In this document: one piece after another, positions 26,175 through 34,920 of the stretch | How the letters are laid out: each line of letters begins with the position of its first letter | Numbering within the stretch: position 1 is the first letter of the stretch | From: Gordonia westfalica | GTDB taxonomy: Bacteria; Actinomycetota; Actinomycetes; Mycobacteriales; Mycobacteriaceae | DNA: 64,000 nt | Reading direction: 5' to 3' | Assembly (NCBI RefSeq): GCF_900105725.1 | Contig: NZ_FNLM01000034.1 | Coordinates: 4,340,001 to 4,404,000, forward strand | Made by a program: the position numbers and the translations under genes | The notes under the pieces: model-generated | Told to the model about the DNA's origin: nothing | Database searches by the model: none | Seen by the model: the letters and a program-made list of their open reading frames with translations, nothing else

Positions 26175-26402
26175 GCTGATGTCCTTTCGTGTGCGACGTG
26201 TCGGGCGCCTGGGCCGCGATCGGGGGTGTCGGGCCGTCGGTGCGCTCGGGCGGGCGCCGTGCCGGGGTGAACGGTGCCGGTCGCGATTCTGTCAGTTCTG
26301 CGTGAGATCTTGACAGTGTTGCCTGAGTGATCCCTGAGGTATCGGGGTCGGTGACACCCTCAGCGAGCACCCCGACGTCATCCGACGAGGCACGCGCACC
26401 GG
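26175..26402. promoter_or_regulatory. mmpL3 upstream region
   Basis: A 228-nt non-coding stretch between the NYN gene and mmpL3, both on the minus strand. It contains an inverted repeat CTGTCA-N16-TGACAG at 26289-26316, about 115-140 nt upstream of the mmpL3 start. This suggests that mmpL3 has its own promoter. No confident -10/-35 boxes were found. Confidence 0.35.
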
Positions 26403-27086
26403 TCAGCGCAGTAGTGCGCTGAGCGGCCGGAATGGTGTGAGCCAGGCGCCTTCGTCCGGCAGCGAGTCCAGCCCGATGCGCGGCAGCGGCTCCCGGAACA
26501 CGCCCGGGATGTCCTCGAGGTCGACGAACTCCAGTTCCTCGGTGGTGAGGGCCCAACTGGCGTGTTCGCGGAATCCGATGACGGTGACGGGCACTCCGTC
26601 GCCGGCCACTTCGAGGAGCGGCTCGCGGAATGCCTGACCGTCGGCGGACGCCACGATCACGCCGGCTAGTCCAACAGTGTGCCTCCGAAGTTCGATGTGG
26701 TCGAGCATGTCGGAGTCCACGTCGCTGTCCTCGGACAGTTTCGGCTTGGCGAACACCGCAAATCCGACGTTGCGGAGGGCGTCCACCCAGGGACGCACAA
26801 CGTCGGCGCTACCTGGGGCGATGTTGGTGAAGACGGTCGCCTCGGGCTCGACGGCGCCCTGGTCCGTCGTGAGAGCTGACACATCTGCCGTGCGCTGCAG
26901 CAACCAGCGGCCCAGCGCGTCGAATCGGGGCCGGTGGGCGGCGGTGGGGCGGCCTCCGAGGAGGGCGCCGAGGCCCATGTCCATGTTGGGCGCATCCCAG
27001 ACCAGCAGCATCCGGCGCGTGCCGGTCTGGCCCGAGATGGTGTCCGCGAATCCGGCAGTGGATCCGCCGGCGGTCTGGTCGGTCAT
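26403..27086 (-). CDS. NYN domain-containing protein (PIN-like), Rv0207c-type
   Basis: A 227-residue cytosolic protein. The N-terminal NYN/PIN-like fold shows RMLLVWDAPNMDMGLGALLGG with the first metal-binding Asp, SDVDSDMLDHIELRR with the central acidic cluster, and GVIVASADGQAFREPL with the S-x-D motif. Together these form the usual acidic metal site of NYN RNases. It starts with ATG in a 4-nt overlap with the trmB stop and lies between trmB and mmpL3, as in mycobacteria. Ribonuclease activity is inferred from the fold; no substrate is known. The C-terminus (FREPLPRIGLDSLPDEGAWLTPF) is family-specific. Confidence 0.8.
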   Translation of the reverse strand: MTDQTAGGSTAGFADTISGQTGTRRMLLVWDAPNMDMGLGALLGGRPTAAHRPRFDALGRWLLQRTADVSALTTDQGAVEPEATVFTNIAPGSADVVRPWVDALRNVGFAVFAKPKLSEDSDVDSDMLDHIELRRHTVGLAGVIVASADGQAFREPLLEVAGDGVPVTVIGFREHASWALTTEELEFVDLEDIPGVFREPLPRIGLDSLPDEGAWLTPFRPLSALLR

Positions 27087-27871
27087 GCGGGGCTCCCGTC
27101 GGGGGTGTCGCCGGACGCGGAAGCCGGCACGATGGGCCGCGTGTACACGAACTCGCTGACGTACCGGCCCTCGCGTTCCGCCCGACCCTCGAACTTCGTC
27201 GTCGGCCGTTCCAGCAGGATCGGGGACTCGCGGGTCAGCTGCACGACATGGGGGTGGTCGGCGTCCTGGGTGGCGAGCTTCTCGGCGATCCACTCGGCGT
27301 AACCCGCGTGGTCGGTGGCGATGTGCAGCACGCCGCCGGGGACGAGCCGGTCGGCGATCAGCTCCAGTGTGCCCGTCTGGACGAACCGGCGCTTGTGGTG
27401 ACGCGACTTGGGCCAGGGGTCGGGAAAGAAGAGCCGGACGCCGGTGAGGCTCGACGACGGGATCAGTTCCCTCAGGACGATCGACGCATCGCCGCGGATG
27501 AGCCGCACGTTGGTCAGTTCGTTGCGGTCGATGAGGCCGAGCAGCTGGGCCAGGCCGGGCTTGTAGACCTCGACCGCCACCACGTCGACGTCGGGTTCGG
27601 CCTCGGCCATCGCCGCGGTCGAGATCCCCGTGCCGCTGCCGATCTCCAGCACCTTCGGAGCGTCCCGACCGAACATGGCGTCGAGATCGAGCTGGGGTTC
27701 GGGAATGCGTTCCGGGCCGATCTCGAGGTCGCGGCCGAGCACGGGCCAGAGGGTCTCCCAGTTGCGTTGCTGCCCGGTCGTCAGGGTCCCCCGGCGGAAT
27801 CGGAAGCTCGTCACGCGGGGATACAACCGTGACCTGTCAGCGCTGTTGTTCACCCGTCCATCGTTGCGCAT
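27083..27871 (-). CDS. trmB: tRNA (guanosine(46)-N7)-methyltransferase
   Basis: A 262-residue class I SAM methyltransferase that makes m7G46 in the tRNA variable loop. It has the SAM motif VLEIGSGTGISTAAMA, the Asp/Glu of motif II (VAVEVYKPG), GDASIVLREL and the TrmB signature FFPDPWPKSRHHKRRF. The C-terminal TKFEGRAEREG is also conserved. I chose ATG 27871 (MRNDGRVNN) although the frame opens slightly earlier. It is followed by the NYN gene with an ATGA overlap and is divergent from the GTPase-like pair. The N-terminal 40 residues are variable, as usual. Confidence 0.93.
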   Translation of the reverse strand: MRNDGRVNNSADRSRLYPRVTSFRFRRGTLTTGQQRNWETLWPVLGRDLEIGPERIPEPQLDLDAMFGRDAPKVLEIGSGTGISTAAMAEAEPDVDVVAVEVYKPGLAQLLGLIDRNELTNVRLIRGDASIVLRELIPSSSLTGVRLFFPDPWPKSRHHKRRFVQTGTLELIADRLVPGGVLHIATDHAGYAEWIAEKLATQDADHPHVVQLTRESPILLERPTTKFEGRAEREGRYVSEFVYTRPIVPASASGDTPDGSPA

Positions 27872-28053
27872 CGTGGCTATTCCGCGAAGTCGCGGGGGAT
27901 CGTGTCCGCGAAGTGACACGCGAGTCGTGGGGACAAGACGGCCGGTCGGGAGGGGATGTGGAGGTCAGGAAGCCCATCCGGGTGAATCGGGATTAGTCTC
28001 GGGCCAGCCGCGGGAACCCGCGGGGGTTTCGGGCGGGGAAGGGCATGTGAGAC

Positions 28054-28938
28054 GTGGGGGCGAACGTGGGCACGACGACGAACCCGTCACCGGCGGGACG
28101 GCCGGGCCGGAACTCGCTGTCGATGGCGGCTGAGCAGGGCGGACTCGCCGGACTCGTAGAGCCGTCGTCGCCGTTGGTCCCCATCCTGTCCACGGCCGGA
28201 CGACGTTTCCTGCGTCCTCTACATGTGCAGGTGGTCGGTAGACCGGGAGCCGGACGCGACACCATGGCGCGGGCCCTGCGCGAGCGGCTGGCGCTGACGG
28301 TGATCGGCCCGGGCGAGGACGCACGCGCCGCCGCCGATGCCGACCTCTGGCTTCTCCTGCTGGCCGGGCCGCCGCGCCGGGCCGATCACGAACTGCTGCG
28401 CGCACTGCCCGCCGACCGGGTCGTCGTCGTCCTCGGCAAGGCCGACACCCATCCCGACTGGGATTCCGCCGTCGAGGTCGCCTCCCGGGCCTCGACGCAG
28501 CTCGGGCTGCCCGTGTACGCGGTGTCCCAGTTGCTGGCGTGCGCCGATCTCGACGCAGCGGAGTTCGCGGCCCTCGCGCAGTTCGCCGCGGAGCAGGTCG
28601 AGATGCCCTCGATGGCCGGCCGGTTCCTCGTCGGGGCCCCGGGGTCGGGCGAACGACTCCTGCGGCAGGGGTTGCTGCGCCGCATCGACGCGTTCGGCAT
28701 CGACACCGCGTTTCGCCTCCTCGCGGAGGGATCGGAGGCGGCAACCGACGCCGCTGCACTCAACCGCTCCCTGCACGCGGTCAGCGGGGTTCCGCAGCTC
28801 ACCGCGGCGTTCGCTGATCACGTGGGTCGCGTCCGGTTCTGGCGCGAGGTCGAGATCCGCGCCGCACTCGAACGTGCGGCGGCCGCGGGCCACGACCGCG
28901 AGAGCGCCGAACGGCTGCTGGCGGGAGGTGTCGGATGA
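28054..28938 (+). CDS. GTPase-like protein with degenerate P-loop, Rv0209-type
   Basis: A 294-residue protein. After a 50-residue leader, VQVVGRPGAGRDTMARALRERL lies where dynamin-like or TRAFAC GTPases have GxxxxGK[S/T]; the Lys is replaced by Arg. A Walker B-like DADLWLLLLAGPP and a base-recognition-like VVVVLGKADTH follow at the correct spacing. The C-terminal half is helical. No membrane segment is seen. It is coupled by ATGA to a second GTPase-like gene. By position the pair corresponds to rv0209-rv0210. The start is GTG 28054; ATG 28123 is possible. Nucleotide binding is uncertain. Confidence 0.65.
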   Translation: MGANVGTTTNPSPAGRPGRNSLSMAAEQGGLAGLVEPSSPLVPILSTAGRRFLRPLHVQVVGRPGAGRDTMARALRERLALTVIGPGEDARAAADADLWLLLLAGPPRRADHELLRALPADRVVVVLGKADTHPDWDSAVEVASRASTQLGLPVYAVSQLLACADLDAAEFAALAQFAAEQVEMPSMAGRFLVGAPGSGERLLRQGLLRRIDAFGIDTAFRLLAEGSEAATDAAALNRSLHAVSGVPQLTAAFADHVGRVRFWREVEIRAALERAAAAGHDRESAERLLAGGVG

Positions 28939-30434
28939 GTGCACGGCTTCTCGACGCGGCGCGCGAACTGACCGGATTCGACGCGGAGCGCGTCGGTTCC
29001 GGCTCCGGGGTCCTGGTCGTCGGGACCGAGGGCGTCGGCGTCCGCACGCTCGTCGACGCGGTGCACGAACTGGCCCCCGACCTCGATCTCGTTGCTCGCG
29101 ACAGCCATGCCGGTGACCGCCGGGCCGAGCCAGGGGTCGCGCTGGTCGTCGTCGACCCGTCGTCGTCGGTGGGCGAGGAGGAGCGTCACCTCGTCAAGCG
29201 GATGCGCGCACAGGTCGGCACCGTCGCGCTCGTGTGCACCAAGATCGACGCCTTCTGGGAGTGGCCGCGGATCGTGCGCGCCCACCGCAAGACCCTCGAC
29301 CCGTTCGGGACGATGCCGCTGTTCGGGGTGTCCGCAGCGGCGGCACTCGGCGGCGCGGTGGACGAGTCGGGGATCGAAACGCTCGTGGACTGGCTGCGCG
29401 ATGCGCAGGAGCTCCCCGACGCCGTACGCGTCGAGCGGGCCCGGCTCGCGGCCGGTGTGGGTGCCGTCGAACACCTGCTGGGCGGCTCCGACGCGGGAAC
29501 CGACACCGACTCGTCCGTGGCGCTCGACGACCTGATGGGTGCGCGTCGTCGACTGCTCGCGTCGCGGGATCGCGGTCGGGTCGACCGGCTCGCCGCCCTG
29601 CGCGCTGGACTTGCCCGCGCGAGGGTGCAGACCTCGGCCGAACTCCAGACGCGTGTCCGCGAGCTCTCCGCTCTTGCCGCCGAGGATGCGCCGGACGCCG
29701 ACGCCGAGCACCAGTCGTGGTTGCGCGGCCGGTGGGCCGACCTCGCCGAGGGCATCCGCCGGGATGCCGACGAGCGCATCGACGAGGTTGCGGCCACCGC
29801 GCTGGTGGGACTCGACCCCGAGCCGTCCCCGCAGGAGCCCTCCCCGCCCGATCCTTGGGCCGACACCCCGTTGCCCGCCGATGGCGCGGGCAGCCGTCGT
29901 CGCCGCGGGGGAGCGGAGGACGCGTTGCTCGTCGTCATCGGGGCCTCGACCGGCCTCGGTGTCGGACGCCTCGTCGTCGCACCGATGTCCTCGGTGCAGA
30001 CATTGCAGTGGATCAGCATGCCCCTCACGCTGCTGTTGGGGATCGGGGTGGCGGTCTGGGTGATCCGGGTCCGTCGTGGCGCGCTGGATCGTGCCGATCG
30101 CATCGCCCGCGGGACCGACCGGCTCGCCGTCGCCCGCACCGCACTCGACCATCAGCTCGGACTGCGGTTCTCCGCGGCCGAGACGCGGATAGCGGGACAG
30201 ATCGCCCGGGCCCACGAACGCCGGGCGCGGCGGATGACCGAACAGGTCGCGGAGATCGACGACGACATCCGGCGTCTGCGCACCGGCACGGCGACCCAGG
30301 AGGCGCGTCGACGCCGAGAGCGCGCCGAGGTCGTCCACCGCGAACTCCTCGCACGCTTCGAGAGGTTGTGGGCCGCAAACCCGGACGAAGCAGACCCGGA
30401 CGAACCAGGCCGAACCGACGACGGGAACAGGTGA
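28935..30434 (+). CDS. membrane-anchored dynamin-like GTPase-related protein, Rv0210-type
   Basis: A 499-residue protein. The N-terminal G-domain-like region has [21 protein letters not shown], with the P-loop Lys replaced by Val. [16 protein letters not shown] follows in the switch/Walker B position, then [14 protein letters not shown], whose TKID resembles the NKxD base-recognition motif. A helical region leads to two membrane segments at about 335-385, separated by a short loop, then a highly charged coiled coil ([21 protein letters not shown]). This layout recalls bacterial dynamin-like proteins. It overlaps the previous gene by 4 nt and the next by 4 nt. Its role is unknown; its place beside mmpL3 and pckA is conserved in mycobacteria. 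Confidence 0.65.
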   Translation: MSARLLDAARELTGFDAERVGSGSGVLVVGTEGVGVRTLVDAVHELAPDLDLVARDSHAGDRRAEPGVALVVVDPSSSVGEEERHLVKRMRAQVGTVALVCTKIDAFWEWPRIVRAHRKTLDPFGTMPLFGVSAAAALGGAVDESGIETLVDWLRDAQELPDAVRVERARLAAGVGAVEHLLGGSDAGTDTDSSVALDDLMGARRRLLASRDRGRVDRLAALRAGLARARVQTSAELQTRVRELSALAAEDAPDADAEHQSWLRGRWADLAEGIRRDADERIDEVAATALVGLDPEPSPQEPSPPDPWADTPLPADGAGSRRRRGGAEDALLVVIGASTGLGVGRLVVAPMSSVQTLQWISMPLTLLLGIGVAVWVIRVRRGALDRADRIARGTDRLAVARTALDHQLGLRFSAAETRIAGQIARAHERRARRMTEQVAEIDDDIRRLRTGTATQEARRRRERAEVVHRELLARFERLWAANPDEADPDEPGRTDDGNR

Positions 30435-30847
30435 ACACGATGGATTCGATCTTCGACGGCGACAACCCGGCGGGCGATCCGTTCGACGCCGGCCGCCCCG
30501 ACACCGGCGACCTGCCCGGCGCCGGGTCCGGACTCGAACCACACGTCGACTCGGTGGCCGCGATCCACGCGGAATCGGCCGCCGACGATCTCGACGATCA
30601 CCTGTGGATGCACGAGGACGGCCGGATCTGGGACCTCGGACCGGCCGAGGTCGACACCGACAACGACGGTGTCAACGACTCGCTCACCCGCAACGGCCCG
30701 GACGGGTTCACCGTGTACACCGACAGCGACCGGGACGGGCAGGTCGACAAGATCACCGAGATCGGCGCCGACGGCGCATTCAGCTCGGCCGTCCTCGACC
30801 CGGAGACCGGCGAGTGGATCCCCGGCGGCTCGGGGCGCATCGGCTGA
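30431..30847 (+). CDS. DUF6802-like small acidic protein with Asp-rich repeats
   Basis: A 138-residue strongly acidic protein with no signal peptide. The C-terminal half contains [22 protein letters not shown] and [19 protein letters not shown], two calcium-binding-like DxDxDG loops of the kind found in actinobacterial DUF6802 proteins. GTG 30431 overlaps the previous stop (GTGA), so it is the third gene of that operon; ATG 30440 is an alternative start. The function is unknown, and metal binding is inferred from the motif only. Confidence 0.65.
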   Translation: MNTMDSIFDGDNPAGDPFDAGRPDTGDLPGAGSGLEPHVDSVAAIHAESAADDLDDHLWMHEDGRIWDLGPAEVDTDNDGVNDSLTRNGPDGFTVYTDSDRDGQVDKITEIGADGAFSSAVLDPETGEWIPGGSGRIG

Positions 30848-30877
30848 ACAGCCCGGGGAACCGTCGACGGTCCGCTT

Positions 30878-30897
30878 CCAGGGACTTTGGTCCCAAA
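30878..30897. promoter_or_regulatory. DosR/DevR-like box upstream of pckG
   Basis: GGGACTTTGGTCCC at 30881-30894 matches 13 of the 14 core positions of the mycobacterial DosR consensus (GGGACTWWAGTCCC), and the right flank AAA fits two of three positions. The left flank does not match. It is 138 nt upstream of the pckG start and 33 nt after the stop of the DUF6802-like gene. A DosR homologue is not encoded in the window, so control by hypoxia is inference; a short 5-bp hairpin is the alternative reading. Confidence 0.45.
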
Positions 30898-31032
30898 TCG
30901 CCGGGGTGTGGGATAGGCCGCAGTCGCAGGCCCCCCGCACCTAGCGCCCGCTCGGTACACGTATCCTGGACACCTAGACGACTGACCGGTGACCATTCCA
31001 GCAGGTCACACGCTCGCCAGGAGGCCCCAACG

Positions 31033-32859
31033 ATGACCGCAGCCACCATCCCCGGACTGGACCCGAGCAGCGCGCCGACCAACCATCAGGGTCTGTTGGC
31101 CTGGATCGCCGAGATCGCCGAGCTGACCCAGCCCGACCGGGTGGTGTGGTCCGACGGCAGCGATGCCGAGTGGGAGCGCCTCACCGACGATCTGGTCAAG
31201 GCCGGTACCCTCGTCAAGCTCAACGAGGAGAAGAAGCCGAATTCTTTCCTCGCCAGCTCCGACCCCGCCGACGTCGCACGCGTCGAGTCGCGGACCTACA
31301 TCTGCTCGGAGTCCGAAGAGGACGCCGGCCCGACCAACAACTGGGTCGAGCCCGCCGAGATGCGCGCGACGATGACCGAGCTGTACCGCGGCTCGATGCG
31401 CGGCCGCACGATGTTCGTCATCCCCTTCTGCATGGGTCCGCTGGACTCCGACGACCCCAAGCTGGGCGTCGAGATCACCGACTCCGAGTACGTCGTCCTG
31501 TCGATGAAGATCATGACCCGCGTCGGTCCGCGCGTCCTCGAGATCCTCGGCGACGACGGCTTCTTCGTGAAGGCACTGCACTCGGTGGGTGCTCCCCTCG
31601 AGCCCGGCCAGGCGGACGTGCCGTGGCCGTGCAACACCGAGAAGTACATCACCCACTTCCCGGAGACCCGCGAGATCTGGTCGTACGGTTCGGGTTACGG
31701 CGGCAACGCGCTGCTCGGCAAGAAGTGCTACGCGCTGCGCATCGCGTCGGTCATCGCCCGCGACGAGGGCTGGATGGCCGAGCACATGCTCATTCTCAAG
31801 CTCACCAGCCCGGCGAACAAGGTCTACTACATCGCCGCGGCCTTCCCGAGTGCTTGTGGCAAGACGAATCTCGCGATGCTGCAGCCCACCATCCCGGGCT
31901 GGAAGGCCGAGACCGTCGGCGACGACATCGCCTGGATGCGCTTCGGCGAGGACGGCCGTCTCTACGCCATCAACCCGGAGTTCGGTTTCTTCGGTGTCGC
32001 CCCCGGCACCAGCTATGACTCGAACCCGAACGCGATGAAGACCATCGAGGCCGGAAACACCCTGTACACCAACGTCGCTCGTACCGACGACAACGACATC
32101 TGGTGGGAGGACATCGACGGCCCCGTGCCGGCGCACCTCACCGACTGGCTGGGCAACGACTGGACCCCGGAGTCCGATCACAAGGCCGCACACCCGAATT
32201 CGCGTTACTGCACCCCGATCGCACAGTGCCCGTCGCTGGCCGACGAGTGGGACGACCCGAAGGGTGTGCCGATCTCGGCGATCCTGTTCGGCGGCCGTCG
32301 CAAGACCACCGTCCCGCTGGTGACCGAGGCCCGCGACTGGCAGACCGGCGTCTTCATGGGCGCCACCGTCGGCTCCGAGCAGACCGCAGCGGCCGAGGGC
32401 AAGGTCGGTACCGTGCGTCGCGACCCGATGGCGATGCTGCCGTTCATGGGCTACCACGTCGGCGACTACCTGCAGCACTGGGTCAACATCGGCAAGAACG
32501 CCGACGAGTCCAAGCTGCCGAAGGTGTTCTACGTCAACTGGTTCCGTCGTGGCGACGACAAGCGCTTCTTGTGGCCCGGATTCGGTGAGAACAGCCGCGT
32601 GCTGAAGTGGATCATCAGCCGTATCGAGGGCGAGGCCCAGGGCGTCGAGACCCCGATCGGCATCGTCGCCAAGCCCGAGGACATCGACGTGTCCGGGCTC
32701 GACGTGCCGGCCGAGGACGTCGCCGAGGCGCTGGCGTTCAACGCCGACGAGTGGCGTGAGGAGATCCCGTCGATCGAGGAGCTCTTCGAGTTCGTCGGTC
32801 CCAAGCTCCCCACGTCGCTGCGAGACGAACTGGACGCCCTCAAGCAGCGTCTGGCCTGA
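31033..32859 (+). CDS. pckG: phosphoenolpyruvate carboxykinase (GTP)
   Basis: A 608-residue enzyme converting oxaloacetate and GTP to PEP, GDP and CO2, the first committed step of gluconeogenesis. It shows the GTP-type kinase loop [15 protein letters not shown] with the reactive Cys, [14 protein letters not shown] and [21 protein letters not shown] for substrate binding. The metal and guanine regions are [19 protein letters not shown] and [13 protein letters not shown]. Length and order match mycobacterial PckA (about 606 residues). ATG 31033 follows a strong CAGGAGG site. The preceding 185-nt region carries the DosR-like box. It sits in the mmpL3-trmB-pckA neighbourhood as in rv0206c-rv0211. 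Confidence 0.96.
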   Translation: MTAATIPGLDPSSAPTNHQGLLAWIAEIAELTQPDRVVWSDGSDAEWERLTDDLVKAGTLVKLNEEKKPNSFLASSDPADVARVESRTYICSESEEDAGPTNNWVEPAEMRATMTELYRGSMRGRTMFVIPFCMGPLDSDDPKLGVEITDSEYVVLSMKIMTRVGPRVLEILGDDGFFVKALHSVGAPLEPGQADVPWPCNTEKYITHFPETREIWSYGSGYGGNALLGKKCYALRIASVIARDEGWMAEHMLILKLTSPANKVYYIAAAFPSACGKTNLAMLQPTIPGWKAETVGDDIAWMRFGEDGRLYAINPEFGFFGVAPGTSYDSNPNAMKTIEAGNTLYTNVARTDDNDIWWEDIDGPVPAHLTDWLGNDWTPESDHKAAHPNSRYCTPIAQCPSLADEWDDPKGVPISAILFGGRRKTTVPLVTEARDWQTGVFMGATVGSEQTAAAEGKVGTVRRDPMAMLPFMGYHVGDYLQHWVNIGKNADESKLPKVFYVNWFRRGDDKRFLWPGFGENSRVLKWIISRIEGEAQGVETPIGIVAKPEDIDVSGLDVPAEDVAEALAFNADEWREEIPSIEELFEFVGPKLPTSLRDELDALKQRLA

Positions 32860-32921
32860 TCCGCCATCGGTCCGCTGGTTCGGCCTGAGGCTGATGTGAC
32901 AGTTGAGGTATCGTGCCCCTC

Positions 32922-33929
32922 ATGAAGCTACGTTTGTGGGGGGCCACGATCGCGGGAGCCTGTGTTTTGGGGCTGACCTCTCCGCTCGCAGTTCAACCAG
33001 CCTCTGCCGCACCGGCTTCCGGCGACGGAGTCTCCGCGTACTACACCGACACGACGACCCTCGGTGACTTCGTCCCGCAGTTCAACCGGATCACCGGACT
33101 GGACCGGACCGGCAACGGGCAGTACACGCTGATCGCCGAGGACGTCCTCCCGGCCCGGTTCTACACCGCCCGCATCGGATACTCCTCGGAGACCGCATCA
33201 TTCGTGGGCCGGCCCGGTGTCAACGGCGCCGGCACGGTCCTCGGACCGTGGTTCCTGCCGCTGCTGCCCGGCGGTGCGCAGTTCGAGGGCATCCGCAAGA
33301 GCAACGGCGGTTACACCGTCGTCAGCGGCGGCAACAACCAGTTCGTCCGGCAGATCGGCTCGCTGGGCCAGTTCGTCCGCGACCTGCCGCTGCCGGCCGC
33401 GTGGCGCCCGACGTCCAAGTCCGGCGTGGCCGGGCAGCGCGGTCTCACCGGCCTCGCGGTCGGACCGACCGGACAGGTCTCCGTGCTCACCGCCGGCGGA
33501 CTCAAGCAGGACGGGCGCACTTCGGCGCGGCTGCTCACCTTCGGCAAGGCCGATCGCGAGTTCGTCTATCGCACCGATGCCAACAAGGTGGCCGCCGACG
33601 TCCTGGCCGTCAACGCCACCGACTTCCTCGTCCTCGAACGCGGTGCCGGCAAGCTGACGAACATCTTCTGGACCACCACCCGCGGGGCGGATTCGGTGAC
33701 CGGCAAGAAGAAGCTCTCCGGCAAGGAGAAGGCGATGACGAAGCGTCGGATCTTCTCGACGACCGGCACGCCGCGTCTCGTCACCGGCGACATGTCCGGG
33801 CTCGCCTGGGGCAACTGGCACCCCGACGCCCCGTACGCGAAGACGCGCAGCCGAACGCTGCTCATCGTCTCGCAGAACGCCGGATCGCCCACCCGCATCC
33901 ACTCGTTCGAGGTCCAGCTGCCGAAGTAG
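32922..33929 (+). CDS. secreted esterase-like/phytase-like domain protein
   Basis: A 335-residue exported protein. The signal peptide MKLRLWGATIAGACVLGLTS...ASAAPAS has an AxA cleavage site near residue 32. The mature part is a beta-rich domain with repeated short strands (RITGLDRTGNGQYTLIAED, GLTGLAVGPTGQVSVLT, DMSGLAWGNWH), resembling the phytase/esterase-like beta-propeller family. No serine-hydrolase triad is evident, so catalytic activity is unproven. I chose ATG 32922 over GTG 32913 because it directly precedes the signal peptide. It is 62 nt downstream of pckG and may be read through from it or have its own promoter. Confidence 0.68.
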   Translation: MKLRLWGATIAGACVLGLTSPLAVQPASAAPASGDGVSAYYTDTTTLGDFVPQFNRITGLDRTGNGQYTLIAEDVLPARFYTARIGYSSETASFVGRPGVNGAGTVLGPWFLPLLPGGAQFEGIRKSNGGYTVVSGGNNQFVRQIGSLGQFVRDLPLPAAWRPTSKSGVAGQRGLTGLAVGPTGQVSVLTAGGLKQDGRTSARLLTFGKADREFVYRTDANKVAADVLAVNATDFLVLERGAGKLTNIFWTTTRGADSVTGKKKLSGKEKAMTKRRIFSTTGTPRLVTGDMSGLAWGNWHPDAPYAKTRSRTLLIVSQNAGSPTRIHSFEVQLPK

Positions 33930-33948
33930 GCCTGGCTTCCCTCCGCGA

Positions 33949-34006
33949 GCGGCGGGCGGGTTTCGACGCGACTCCTCGCTTCGCTCGGTGTCGGCTCAAC
34001 CGGCGG
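33949..34006. repeat. extragenic repeat, family A
   Basis: GGCGGGTTTCGACGCGACTCCTCGCTTCG followed by CTCGGTGTCGGCTCAACCGGCGG. It is the same element as at 16220 and, in inverse orientation, in the 54.5-kb array. It occupies the gap between the secreted protein and the ABC operon. Confidence 0.85.
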
Positions 34007-34092
34007 GGGGCAGGTGTGAGAATTCCCCCTCAGGGTGGCATCAGGGGGTTACCTGATAGCGATTCGGCTCCGGATTTGGCACCGTTGAGGGC

Positions 34093-34917
34093 ATGACGAC
34101 GACTGATGCGGCCGCCCGCGATGCCGGAGAGCCCAAACACGGAGTGGCTGCGGGTGCGGAGAACCTGTCCAAGAGGTACGGCACGGGCGACACCGCCGTG
34201 GAGGCGCTGAAGGGCGTCTCGATCTCGTTCCGCGCGGGTGAGTTCACCGCCATCATGGGGCCGTCGGGGTCGGGCAAGTCGACGCTGATGCACTGCCTCG
34301 CCGGTCTGGACGTCGCGAGTGACGGCCGCGTCTTCATCGGCGACACCGATCTCACGACGCTGTCCGACAAGTCGATGACCATGCTCCGCCGCGACCGCAT
34401 CGGGTTCGTGTTCCAGGCGTTCAACCTGGTGCCGACGCTCACCGCGAAAGAGAACATCACCCTCCCGGTAGACATCGCCGGCCGTACCGTCGACACCGAA
34501 TGGTTCGACGCGGTCACCGACCGACTCGGCATCACCGACCGGCTCGGGCATCTCCCCAGCGAGCTGTCCGGCGGCCAGCAGCAGCGCGTGGCGTGTGCCC
34601 GTGCGCTGATCGGCAAGCCGGCCATCATCTTCGGCGACGAGCCCACCGGTAACCTCGACTCCCGGTCGTCGGGTGAGGTCCTCTCCATCCTGCGCGCCGC
34701 CACCGACGAGTTCGGGCAGACCGTCGTCATCGTGACCCACGATCCGCGCGCGGCGTCGTATGCCGACCGCGTCGTATTCCTCGCCGACGGGCAGATCGTG
34801 CAGGAGCTCGCCCGTCCGAGCGCCGACGACGTCTTCGAGGTGATGAAGAACCTCGACGGGGTCCACCACACCCACTCGTCCGAGTCGGCTCCCGCCGAGA
34901 CCTCCAAAGCGCTCTGA
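34093..34917 (+). CDS. MacB/LolD-type ABC transporter ATP-binding protein
   Basis: A 274-residue ATPase. Walker A GPSGSGKS is at about 56-63, the Q-loop in FVFQAFNLVPTLTA, signature LSGGQQQRVA, Walker B IIFGDEPTGNLD and the H-loop in VIVTHDPRAA. The GNLDS after Walker B and the overall pattern place it in the MacB/LolD/FtsE class, which pairs with FtsX-type permeases. It is followed after 3 nt by such a permease. The N-terminal 20 residues and C-terminal 25 residues are variable. Complexes of this type export or mechanically release envelope substrates. Confidence 0.9.
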   Translation: MTTTDAAARDAGEPKHGVAAGAENLSKRYGTGDTAVEALKGVSISFRAGEFTAIMGPSGSGKSTLMHCLAGLDVASDGRVFIGDTDLTTLSDKSMTMLRRDRIGFVFQAFNLVPTLTAKENITLPVDIAGRTVDTEWFDAVTDRLGITDRLGHLPSELSGGQQQRVACARALIGKPAIIFGDEPTGNLDSRSSGEVLSILRAATDEFGQTVVIVTHDPRAASYADRVVFLADGQIVQELARPSADDVFEVMKNLDGVHHTHSSESAPAETSKAL

Positions 34918-34920
34918 GCC

